Shown: positions 7,040 through 13,936 of the stretch, one piece after another | Numbering within the stretch: position 1 is the first letter of the stretch | Layout of the letters: every line of letters begins with the position of its first letter | Origin: JBFXAN01 sp050184225 | GTDB taxonomy: Bacteria; Chloroflexota; Dehalococcoidia; CAUJGQ01 | Length of the DNA stretch: 15,642 nt | Reading direction: 5' to 3' | Assembly: GCA_050184225.1 (NCBI GenBank) | Contig: JBFXAN010000153.1 | Span: 1 to 15,642, forward strand | Made by a program: the position numbers and the translations under genes | Notes under the pieces: model-generated | What the model saw: the letters and a program-made list of their open reading frames with translations, nothing else | The model's database searches: none | What the model was told of the DNA's origin: nothing

Positions 7040-7158
7040 GTTAGCTGTTAGCCGTTAGCCGTTAGCCGTTAGCCGGAGATTTTCATGTCATAGCCGGCAT
7101 CTGATAGCTACTCACTAATCGCTAACGACTAACAGCTAACGGCTAACGGCTAACGGCT
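7040..7158. repeat. Inverted pair of GTTAGCC heptamer arrays before the LLM gene
   Basis: The left array, 7040-7074, is five tandem 7-bp units: one GTTAGCT then four GTTAGCC. The right array, about 7120-7158, carries reverse-complement units, drifting at its left end (CGCTAAC, GACTAAC, AGCTAAC) and then GGCTAAC twice plus GGCT. Positions 7135-7158 pair perfectly with the left array over 24 bp. The spacer between the two arrays is about 45 nt. The element fills most of the 144-bp gap between the lactonase-like and LLM genes and ends just before the LLM ribosome site. Confidence 0.9.
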
Positions 7159-7176
7159 CTCAGAAAGGAGTCCATC

Positions 7177-8583
7177 ATGGCGATCGAGATCGGTGTCTTT
7201 CACAACGGCGCCTCCGACCTGAAGGTTGTTCCGGCGGGCGAGGTCGTCGTGAACGACGGCACGCTCGAACAGGTCCACGAGAGCAATCAGCGCGTGCTCG
7301 TCGGCCAGGTGCGACAGGGCATCCTCGCCGACCGGCTGGGGTTCGACTACTGGTTTATGACCGAGCATCACTTCCAGCCGGAGGGGGCCGAATTTAGCCC
7401 CAACCCCCTGCTCGTCGAGACGGCGATCGCCGCCAACACGAAGCGCATCCGCCTGGGACAGACGGCGAACATCATCACCTGGTGGCACCCGATCCGGATC
7501 GCGGAGCAGGCGGCGATGCTCGACGTGATCAGCGGCGGCCGGCTGGAGTTCGGCATCGGCCGCGGCTATCAACCGCGCGAGAACGAGACGTTCGGCAAAC
7601 CCTACGGCGCGACGATCCAGGACCAGGAACGCAACCGCGTCTACTTCGAGGAAGCGTACGAGACGATCCTGCGGGCCTGGACCGAGGGGTCGATGTCGCA
7701 TCACGGCGAGTTCATCTCCGTGCCGCCCAGCTACACGAAGTGGAACCACAAGCAGACGATCGCCTACTTCAACCGGCCGGGGGTGGGCCGCGACGTCGAC
7801 GACGTGCTCAACCTGGGTCCGCCCGACATGTACTCGATGGGCAGCCCGGTAATGGCCTCGACGACGACGCTGCGGGAGATCAGCGTCTTTCCCCAGCCGG
7901 TGCAGAAGCCGCATCCGCAGGTGTGGCAGCCGGTCACGAGCGAGCGCTCGATCCGCTGGTCGGCGCAGCGCGGGATCAACGCCTTCACCGTGCCGGAGCC
8001 GGCCTCCCGCCTGAAGCGCAACGTCGAGGTCTACTACGAGGAATCGGAGAAGAACGGCTGGCCGGATCGTCTCAACCGCGGTCCCCTCAAGTTCGGCTGG
8101 GATGCGGCGAAGCACCGCGGCTTCGGCTGCTGCCGCTACGTCCACTTCATCCGCCCCGGTCCGGCGGGGCAGGAGGACCTCGAACGCTACAAGGCGGCGC
8201 TCGAGCTGCAGTGGGACTACTACGGTCCCTTCGGCTTCGCCGCGGTGATGGCCGAGCTGGACGAGGCGCCGTATCCGCTGACGATGCGGATCACCGCCGA
8301 CATCCTCATGCAGAAGAACATCGCGATGGTCGGCACGCCGGACCAGGTCGTCGAGAAGATCATGAGCCTGAAGGCGGCCTGCAACTACGACGACTTCATG
8401 TTCACGGGGTGGTTCGAGGCCGGGAGCTACAGCACCGAGGAGATCGAGGAGCAGATGCAGATCTTCGCCGCCGAGGTGATGCCGGTGCTGCGGCGCGAGT
8501 GTGGCGGCGGTCCGTCGTTACCCGAATCGACGCTGCAACTCGTCCCGGAACGGCAGGCGGTCGGCGCACCGGCCGGCTCGTAG
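7177..8583 (+). CDS. LLM-class flavin-dependent oxidoreductase (luciferase-like)
   Basis: A 468-residue bacterial-luciferase-fold protein expected to use FMN or F420 for oxidation of a small molecule. Typical blocks are WFMTEHHFQPEG near residue 60, then SPNPLLVETAIAANT, IRLGQTANIITWWHP and RIAEQAAMLDVISGGRLEFG. The GIGRGYQPRE loop follows and the late VGTPDQVVEKI segment is present. The protein is longer than the usual 330-360 aa, with an extended middle (residues 180-290) and a non-conserved tail. The start is ATG 7177 behind AGAAAGGAG. It may be functionally linked with the lactonase and hydrolase, but the heptamer element separates them. Substrate unknown. Confidence 0.9.
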   Translation: MAIEIGVFHNGASDLKVVPAGEVVVNDGTLEQVHESNQRVLVGQVRQGILADRLGFDYWFMTEHHFQPEGAEFSPNPLLVETAIAANTKRIRLGQTANIITWWHPIRIAEQAAMLDVISGGRLEFGIGRGYQPRENETFGKPYGATIQDQERNRVYFEEAYETILRAWTEGSMSHHGEFISVPPSYTKWNHKQTIAYFNRPGVGRDVDDVLNLGPPDMYSMGSPVMASTTTLREISVFPQPVQKPHPQVWQPVTSERSIRWSAQRGINAFTVPEPASRLKRNVEVYYEESEKNGWPDRLNRGPLKFGWDAAKHRGFGCCRYVHFIRPGPAGQEDLERYKAALELQWDYYGPFGFAAVMAELDEAPYPLTMRITADILMQKNIAMVGTPDQVVEKIMSLKAACNYDDFMFTGWFEAGSYSTEEIEEQMQIFAAEVMPVLRRECGGGPSLPESTLQLVPERQAVGAPAGS

Positions 8584-8596
8584 CCTCGCAGTGCGC

Positions 8597-8633
8597 CCGG
8601 CCTCCGCCCGCTGCTCACGTGGGCGGAGGCCGG
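8597..8633 (+). terminator. Rho-independent-like terminator after the LLM gene
   Basis: CCGGCCTCCGCCC (8597-8609) and GGGCGGAGGCCGG (8621-8633) form a perfect 13-bp GC-rich stem with an 11-nt loop. CGGCTCCTTTCT follows, a short pyrimidine/T-rich tail. It lies 14 bp after the LLM stop and 30 bp before the zinc-ribbon gene, which may therefore have its own transcript or depend on read-through. Confidence 0.65.
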
Positions 8634-8662
8634 CGGCTCCTTTCTGACACCGGAGATCGATG

Positions 8663-9094
8663 ATGCCGCTGTACGAATATGCCTGTGCAACCTGCGCCGC
8701 GGTCTTCAGCCGCCTGCGTCCCTTTGCCGACGCCGGTGAGTCTGCCCCCTGCCCGCACTGCGACGCCCTAGCCGCGCGGACACTGACGAGCTTCGCTGTG
8801 CTGCAGCGGGCCGAAACACCGCAGCCCGCAACGCCTCCGCCCACGTCCCAGCGGCCGCTGTGCCAGCGGTATCCGCACATTCCACTGGTCTGTCACATGG
8901 AACCCGATGCGGCAGAGCGGTGGGTGGCGAAGGCTGAAGGGCGTGAGGAGCAGTATCTCGAACGAGAAGCACGACGGCAGGAGGCAGCGGCGCGCGTCGG
9001 CGTGGCGCCGTCACCGGCACCGGCTCTGGAGCACCGACATCACTTCGGCCATGTCCATCCGGGCCACACGGACACGAAGCCTGCGAGCGGGTAA
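8663..9094 (+). CDS. FmdB-type zinc-ribbon protein with His-rich tail
   Basis: A 143-residue protein beginning MPLYEYACATC, the hallmark of the FmdB/CxxC_CXXC_SSSS family. Two Cys pairs, C8-x2-C11 and C30-x2-C33, form a zinc ribbon in the first 45 residues. The middle adds two Cys with CQRYPHIPLVCHMEPDAAER, then a charged helix with KAEGREEQYLEREARRQEAA. The C-terminus is His-rich (EHRHHFGHVHPGH), perhaps metal binding. ATG 8663 is preferred over ATG 8660 because GGAG at 8652-8655 is then better spaced and the family starts MPLYEY. Family members are often regulators or accessory proteins in amide and flavin-enzyme clusters, but the role here is unknown. Confidence 0.85.
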   Translation: MPLYEYACATCAAVFSRLRPFADAGESAPCPHCDALAARTLTSFAVLQRAETPQPATPPPTSQRPLCQRYPHIPLVCHMEPDAAERWVAKAEGREEQYLEREARRQEAAARVGVAPSPAPALEHRHHFGHVHPGHTDTKPASG

Positions 9095-9238
9095 GAAGCA
9101 TCTACCTTCGCGATCAAACAGCCAGTAGTTTGGTATCTACATTCCTGCTGGCATGAGCGCCTGGCTGCGGGACTCCATCGCGCAATGCCGCAGGACCCGG
9201 AGCCGGGCCGGGCCGACGTAGCCGGCCAAATCGACGAC

Positions 9239-9706
9239 CTACCCTTGGTTGCACTGCTGATCTATCAACTCGACTATCTTGACTGCTTTGAAGTAGTATT
9301 CTTGTAGTGTATGCATCGTCAAGCCGACATCTCGACCGTGTGCTATATTGTGTCGATTACTGACGATACTATCCATCGCATCTTTTGCATCTTCGCTTAT
9401 ATGCACAACGATCTCTTCGCGCCATTCAAGACTAAACGATTGTACCAAGTTCAAAATGTTTCCCATTCTTGGATTCTGAAATCTGTTGAGTTGCAGTTGT
9501 ACATATCGCGAAATTTCACTTCCAGATCTCCGTTCAGCATACTCGCTATAGATCGCTCGAATGGCGTCTTCGAAGAAACCAGATGTGAGTACGCAAAGAT
9601 AGCGAGACCAATGCGAGAGCATCTCGGCATCAGCACTTAAGACAGATGACCGCTTGTATAGATTGTCGAGTTTTTGCTTGCTTATATCTGCTCGTTGACA
9701 AATCAT
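9239..9706 (-). CDS. HEPN-domain protein, RiboL-PSP type, putative RNase effector
   Basis: A 155-residue, mostly helical protein. The motif NRHNIAHG contains R118-x4-H123, the catalytic pattern of HEPN RNases. The N-terminal block, SHWSRYLCVLTSGFFEDAIR followed by AIYSEY, with E46, and the central RFQNPRMGNILNLVQSFS fit the HEPN family called RiboL-PSP. Many HEPN proteins cleave RNA in toxin-antitoxin or abortive-infection systems. ATG 9706 overlaps the stop of the upstream DUF262 gene by four bases (ATGA), so the two are translationally coupled. The gene is clearly AT-richer than its neighbours, a sign of transfer. The family call is from motif memory; a profile search would settle it. Confidence 0.82.
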   Translation of the reverse strand: MICQRADISKQKLDNLYKRSSVLSADAEMLSHWSRYLCVLTSGFFEDAIRAIYSEYAERRSGSEISRYVQLQLNRFQNPRMGNILNLVQSFSLEWREEIVVHISEDAKDAMDSIVSNRHNIAHGRDVGLTMHTLQEYYFKAVKIVELIDQQCNQG

Positions 9707-10782
9707 CTGACCGTCGAAAATGCTCGTTCTGCTAGACTAAGGCGCTTCTTCACCACTTCTTCGTCAGTAGTAGAGCTCGCAATACTATCCAAAAACTCTC
9801 TGTTATTCAGTAGCTCGTCGAAACTCGGGCGAAGCGACTTAGTGTTTCGAATAGGATTAGATTGCTGGCGACGAGCAATGCCAAACATGACGGCATCAAA
9901 TTGTGCAGCGTTAATCCCTCGCTGCAACCGAAACGCGTCACGGCCAATGCCAGAACCTATCAGGTTCACAGTCTCTTCAAAAAGTTGACGTAGTTCAGTT
10001 TCACTATAGATGACAAGATTACGATTACGCGACATGTGTCGATTGAGGAAGTCCTTCATTGGTTTTGAATACTGATCAGATTCAAAATAGAGCGCAAAAA
10101 ACCGAAGAATGAGTTCCTGATCTCGCAGCCGAGGGCTTGTCGGTCCGAACAAGCTACGCCAGGTAGAATTCTGGTTGAGATCTTTCAAAAGATCGTTATA
10201 TCGACCGTGATATATACTTGCTCGAATTTCTTGCGGAAGCAACAACAAGCCGCCTGTGTTCAAACGTTCAAATATCAGATATATGCTACTCTCATCTTCA
10301 GATGGCTCATCTTGGCGAACTATTGTCGCGTGAATTATGGAATCGTCAAGGCGACGTCGGTCATCTTCACTAAGCGTTTTGTAGCTGAGTCCTTCAAAAT
10401 TCGATTGCACTCCAATAAGACGAAATTCCTTCTGGGTATCGGCAAAAACACCATCATAGAAGTAGAGAAGGCTAAGAAGGCGCTGCTGACCATCTATGAC
10501 GATCATCTTCTGCGTACTATCCTCTCGCGAAAGAAAAATGCCAGGGACGGGCAATCCGAGCAAGAGAGACTCTACGAACTTCGATGCCTTCTTGATGTCC
10601 CAGACGAAGTTCCTCTGAAACTCCGGCATATATATGTCACCGGAGCGGAGTCGTTTGACAAGGCTGTCGACTGGGTAGTCCGCGCCATAGCTGGTAATGG
10701 CATATTTGAGAGGCGCGATCTCATCAATCTCTTCCGGAGGGCGCTCATTATCGACAGTCTGGGTTGCCGGTGACATGCTCAT
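9703..10782 (-). CDS. DUF262 (GmrSD/SspE N-terminal, ParB-like) protein without HNH domain
   Basis: A 359-residue protein of the DUF262 family. It has FQRNFVW (residues 55-61), LGLPVPGIFL, the ParB-like motif IDGQQRL (96-102) and FERLNTGG (171-178) followed by PQEIR. In GmrSD and SspE this domain binds or hydrolyses nucleotides and is joined to a DUF1524 HNH nuclease. Here no HNH motif is visible and the protein ends with a helical region. The partner is instead the overlapping HEPN gene, so it may act as a sensor or switch for it. The start is ATG 10782 or ATG 10776, neither with a Shine-Dalgarno sequence. It is AT-richer than flanking genes and lies 48 bp behind ychF on the same strand. Confidence 0.9.
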   Translation of the reverse strand: MSMSPATQTVDNERPPEEIDEIAPLKYAITSYGADYPVDSLVKRLRSGDIYMPEFQRNFVWDIKKASKFVESLLLGLPVPGIFLSREDSTQKMIVIDGQQRLLSLLYFYDGVFADTQKEFRLIGVQSNFEGLSYKTLSEDDRRRLDDSIIHATIVRQDEPSEDESSIYLIFERLNTGGLLLLPQEIRASIYHGRYNDLLKDLNQNSTWRSLFGPTSPRLRDQELILRFFALYFESDQYSKPMKDFLNRHMSRNRNLVIYSETELRQLFEETVNLIGSGIGRDAFRLQRGINAAQFDAVMFGIARRQQSNPIRNTKSLRPSFDELLNNREFLDSIASSTTDEEVVKKRLSLAERAFSTVR

Positions 10783-10788
10783 GTGCCA

Positions 10789-10817
10789 ATCGTAGAGGAT
10801 GCAGTGGAGATTGCCTA
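10789..10817 (-). promoter_or_regulatory. Possible promoter of the DUF262-HEPN operon, leaderless type
   Basis: On the minus strand TACGAT (10794-10789) matches 4 of 6 bases of the -10 box, and TAGGCA (10817-10812) matches 4 of 6 of the -35 box at 17-bp spacing. Transcription would begin about at ATG 10782, which agrees with the missing ribosome site. The matches are modest; read-through from ychF is the alternative. Confidence 0.28.
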
Positions 10818-10830
10818 TAGGTCGTGAACG

Positions 10831-11928
10831 CTAGACGTTGAACAGGATGTGGAGCACGTCGCCGTCGTGGACGATGTAGCTCTTGCCCTCGGTGCGGAGG
10901 AGGGCGCGCTTCTTCGCTTCGGCTTCGGAGCCGGCGGCGATCAGGTCGTCCCAGCGGATCACTTCGGCGCGGATGAAGCCGCGTTCGAGGTCGGAGTGGA
11001 TCTTGCCGGCGGCGCGGGGGGCGGTGGCGCCCTGTTCGACGGTCCAGGCGCGACACTCGTCCGGGCCGGCGGTGAAGAAGGAGATCAGGCCGAGCAGCGC
11101 ATAGGAGAGGCGGATGGCGCGGTCGAGGCCGGTCTCGTCTTCGAGGCCGAGGTCGCGGCGGTACTCCATCGCCTCCTCCGGCGTCAGGTCGAGCAGTTCC
11201 ATCTCCAGGCGGCCGCAGAGGACGGCAACGTCGGTGTGCGGTTGGGCGTAGCGGCCGCGCCACTCTGTCTCCAGCGCCTCGCGCTGGGGGATCGCCTCTT
11301 CGCCGATGTTGAAGATCAGGAGCAGCGGCTTCTGCGTGAGGAAGCGGTAGCCGGCGATCGTCCGCTCCTCGTCTTCGGTGAGGTCGAGCGCGCGGATCGG
11401 TTGCTCGTTCTCCAGGGCGGTCTTGAGGCGGTTGAGCAGCGCCTGCTCGCGTTCGCCGGCGCCGCGCTCGCCCGCCTTCTGGGAGCGGAGCTCGGCGGCG
11501 AGCCGTTCCTGGCGGCGCTCGATCAGGGCGAGGTCGGCGAAGGCGAGCTCGAGGTCCATCGCCGCCGCGTCGCGGGCGGGGTCGACGCTCCCCTCGGGGT
11601 GAGGGACAGCCGGGTCGTCGAAGGCGCGGACGACGTGGATGAGGGCGTCGACGGTGCGCAGCTGGCCGATGAACTGGGCGCCGGGACCCTCCCCCTTGCC
11701 GAAGGCGGCGCCGGCGGCGGGGAAGTCGACGTAACGGATCTCGGCGGGGGTGTGCTTCTTGGGGCTGTACAGCGCCGTGAGTGCATCGAGGCGCTTATCC
11801 GGGACCTTCACCACGGCGATGTTCGGCTCGTGGCCGCCGCCGAAGCCGGTCTGCGCCTTGCCCCGCGTGACTGCGTTGAAGACGGTGGTCTTGCCCGATT
11901 GCCCCGTTCCGATGATGCCGACATCCAT
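10831..11928 (-). CDS. ychF: Redox-regulated ATPase/GTPase YchF
   Basis: A 365-residue Obg-related P-loop NTPase of the YchF/OLA1 family, which binds ribosomes and prefers ATP. The P-loop is GTGQSGKTT (residues 7-15), the switch is VDFPAAGAAFGKGEGPG and the G4 position reads NIGEE in place of NKxD, as expected for YchF. A coiled-coil-like insert (LIERRQERLAAELR) is present. The C-terminal TGS-type part has AWTVEQGATAPRAAGKIHSD and RGFIRAEVI. The start ATG 11928 follows AGAGGAAG. It is divergent from the ECF sigma gene. The P-loop differs somewhat from the common GLPNVGKST form, but the overall match is strong. Confidence 0.94.
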   Translation of the reverse strand: MDVGIIGTGQSGKTTVFNAVTRGKAQTGFGGGHEPNIAVVKVPDKRLDALTALYSPKKHTPAEIRYVDFPAAGAAFGKGEGPGAQFIGQLRTVDALIHVVRAFDDPAVPHPEGSVDPARDAAAMDLELAFADLALIERRQERLAAELRSQKAGERGAGEREQALLNRLKTALENEQPIRALDLTEDEERTIAGYRFLTQKPLLLIFNIGEEAIPQREALETEWRGRYAQPHTDVAVLCGRLEMELLDLTPEEAMEYRRDLGLEDETGLDRAIRLSYALLGLISFFTAGPDECRAWTVEQGATAPRAAGKIHSDLERGFIRAEVIRWDDLIAAGSEAEAKKRALLRTEGKSYIVHDGDVLHILFNV

Positions 11929-12014
11929 CGCGCTGCTTCCTCTTTGTCGTAGCGTACAAGGAGCGTGGTGTCATACGACAGCGCCCGGTGGTGTTTAGAT
12001 CTACAGAGGGCGTT

Positions 12015-12593
12015 GTGACGCCTATCAACGCGCGGGGGTTGCTCGTGCTGCATGCAGTGGCAAACGAACCTGAGTCGGGCCGCCCGCCGGACCGATTCGA
12101 CGATCTCTTTCAACGGCTGTACGTCGAGCTGTACGGCCTCGCCTGCTCGGTCGTGGGCAGCCGGTCGGAGACGGAGGACATCGTTCAGGAGGCGTTTCTG
12201 AAGCTGATCGATGCGCCGGTGCTGGAGCGGCCGGATGCGGAGGTGCGCGCCTGGCTGCGCCGGGTCTGTCTCAACCTCAGCTTCAACCGCGTCCGCGACC
12301 GGCGGCGGGCACAGGCGCGGCTGGAGCGTGCCGGCCGGCTCGAGATGGCGGGCGCCGACGTTCAGATCGACGATCCGTCCGCGCTCGTGCTCAGCCGCGA
12401 GGCGCGGGATGAGGTGCGGCTGGCGCTGGCGGAGCTGCCGGAGCGACAGCGGAACTGCGTGTTGCTACGCCATTCCGGCTATTCCTACGCCGAGATCGCG
12501 GCGACGGTTGGTGTCGCCGTCGGGTCGGTCGGCGTGTTGCTGGCGCGGGGGGAACGGGCCTTCCGCGAGATCTATGAGGAGCAACGGCGATGA
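12015..12593 (+). CDS. ECF-type RNA polymerase sigma factor
   Basis: About 192 residues with sigma region 2 (FDDLFQRLYVELYGLACSVV, SETEDIVQEAFLKLI and the -10-binding helix WLRRVCLNLSFNRVRDRRR). Region 4 follows, with LAELPERQRNCVLLRHSGYS and YAEIAATVGVAVGSVGVLL. No region 1 or 3 is present. The start is uncertain: GTG 12015 has AGAGGG four bases upstream, but GTGs at 11988, 11991 and 12058 are also in frame, and region 2 starts well downstream of all. The stop overlaps the anti-sigma start (ATGA). The 86-bp gap to divergent ychF shows no promoter I can place firmly. Confidence 0.9.
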   Translation: MTPINARGLLVLHAVANEPESGRPPDRFDDLFQRLYVELYGLACSVVGSRSETEDIVQEAFLKLIDAPVLERPDAEVRAWLRRVCLNLSFNRVRDRRRAQARLERAGRLEMAGADVQIDDPSALVLSREARDEVRLALAELPERQRNCVLLRHSGYSYAEIAATVGVAVGSVGVLLARGERAFREIYEEQRR

Positions 12594-13762
12594 ACGCAGT
12601 CATTCCAGCCTGTCCCGACCTCGGCGTCTGGCGTGCATGGCTCGACCAGGAGCCGGCGGAGGCGGGCCTTGACCTACAAGCACATCTTCACACCTGCCCA
12701 GATTGTCGAGCGCTGGTCGGTGACCTCCGCGAGAACGCGGGGATGGCGGCGACGCTGGTGCGTTCGCTCGACCAGACGATGACGCCGGCACCGGCGGCGG
12801 TGACGCTCGCGCAGGTGCGGCTTCGGATGGCGCGGATGGGGAACCAGCCGGCGCCGGTTGCGTCTACGCCGCCGGTTTCGCGCTTCCGGCGGTGGCGGGT
12901 GGCGGTCGCGGGGATGGCGGCGGCGCTGGCGCTGATCGCCTTCGCCGTGACGCCGCCGGGCCGCGAGGTGACGGCGCAGATCATGTCACAGTTCCGCTCG
13001 GAGCGCTTCGAGGCGGTGCCGCTGACCGCGGTTCAGCTCGAGAACCTGGCGAAGACGCTGGCGCAGCTCGAACAAGTGGGCACGGTTGAAGGCGTGGAGG
13101 CGCTCGGCAACGGCGCCATGGAAGTGGACTCGGTGGCGGAGGCGGAGCAACTCGCGGGCTTCGCGCTGAAGCAACCTGACGCGGCGACCCTGCCGCAGGG
13201 CTACGACGCCACTCCCTCGACGATCAGCGTGATCCCGGCGGCGACGGCGCGGTTCACGTTTGACGACGCGAAGGCGCGGGCGTACTTTCAGTCGATCGGC
13301 CGTGCCGAAGTCGAATTGCCGCCCCGCTTCGACGGTGCATCAATCGTCGTGAACACACCGCCGGTTGTGTTGATGCTGTTCACGCGGGATGGGGCGAGCG
13401 GCCCGGCCGACTTCGCGATCCCGCTGGTGGTGGGCCAGGCGGGGACACTGACGGTCGACGCGGCGGGGGGCGTGACACTGGAGGAGCTACGCGACTTCCT
13501 GCTCGACCTGCCCGGCCTCTCGCCGGAGACGGTGACGCAGCTACGGAACATCCAGGACTGGCAGAGCACGATCCCGATCCCGGTGCCGGTCGATCTGGTC
13601 TCCTGGCGGCGAACGACGGTGGCGGGCGGTCCCGGCCTGGCGCTGGCGGACACGATGGGCATCGGCAGCGTGCTGATCTGGCAGCGGGACGGCTTCATGC
13701 ACGGCGTCGGCGGCGTCGGCTCCCCCGGCGACATCCAGCGAATTGCAGATGGACTTCGCTGA
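12590..13762 (+). CDS. Membrane anti-sigma factor with zf-HC2 domain
   Basis: A 390-residue protein that should bind and silence the upstream ECF factor. The N-terminal cytoplasmic ZAS domain has C8 and the H32-x3-C36-x2-C39 zinc motif (HLHTCPDC). One transmembrane helix, about residues 103-120 (VAVAGMAAALALIAFAV), follows an Arg-rich stop (RFRRWR). The 270-residue outside part is of unknown fold; it includes a repeat-like LGNGAMEVDSVAEAEQLAGF and a Pro/Ile segment (TIPIPVPVDLVSW) and probably senses an envelope signal or is cut to release sigma. It overlaps sigma by four bases. A strong palindrome closes the operon. Confidence 0.88.
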   Translation: MNAVIPACPDLGVWRAWLDQEPAEAGLDLQAHLHTCPDCRALVGDLRENAGMAATLVRSLDQTMTPAPAAVTLAQVRLRMARMGNQPAPVASTPPVSRFRRWRVAVAGMAAALALIAFAVTPPGREVTAQIMSQFRSERFEAVPLTAVQLENLAKTLAQLEQVGTVEGVEALGNGAMEVDSVAEAEQLAGFALKQPDAATLPQGYDATPSTISVIPAATARFTFDDAKARAYFQSIGRAEVELPPRFDGASIVVNTPPVVLMLFTRDGASGPADFAIPLVVGQAGTLTVDAAGGVTLEELRDFLLDLPGLSPETVTQLRNIQDWQSTIPIPVPVDLVSWRRTTVAGGPGLALADTMGIGSVLIWQRDGFMHGVGGVGSPGDIQRIADGLR

Positions 13763-13786
13763 GACGGTAGGAAGGTCGCATTAGTA

Positions 13787-13820
13787 GACCTCACCCTGGT
13801 GGCGCCACCAGGGTGAGGTC
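13787..13820. terminator. 34-bp perfect palindrome, terminator of the sigma/anti-sigma operon
   Basis: Positions 13787-13820 are a perfect palindrome centred on GGCGCC, with arms GACCTCACCCTGGTGGC and its complement. It lies 24 bp after the anti-sigma stop and is followed by TTCATTTGC, a partly T-rich tail. With a convergent gene ending at 13937 it may act in both directions. The remaining 13821-13936 holds nothing else I can support. Confidence 0.6.
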
Positions 13821-13936
13821 TTCATTTGCATTGACCCGCCATCGTCTGTGTAGTCTGCGATGTGTTCCGGGTACGACCGCGCCGACGCGCCCGCAGCGAG
13901 GAACGCCTTCACCTCTTGATTGCGGTGAATGCTCAC

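Noticed and set aside
7040..7158. CRISPR array
   Set aside because: Units are 7 bp and directly tandem with no spacers, and the two arrays face each other.
7482..8663. 393-codon open frame overlapping the LLM gene in another frame
   Set aside because: Arg/Gly/Ala-rich low-complexity translation; the LLM frame carries all family motifs.
9095..9238. Possible element in the gap between the zinc-ribbon and HEPN genes
   Set aside because: Only a poor GC-rich partial hairpin near 9200; no convincing terminator, RNA gene or repeat seen.
10207..10773. 188-codon plus-strand open frame inside the DUF262 gene
   Set aside because: Antisense to a recognised family, no ribosome site and no motif.
10849..11952. 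Long open frame on the plus strand opposite ychF
   Set aside because: Very Gly/Ala/Val/Glu-rich translation without motifs, fully antisense to a clear YchF gene; a GC-bias shadow.
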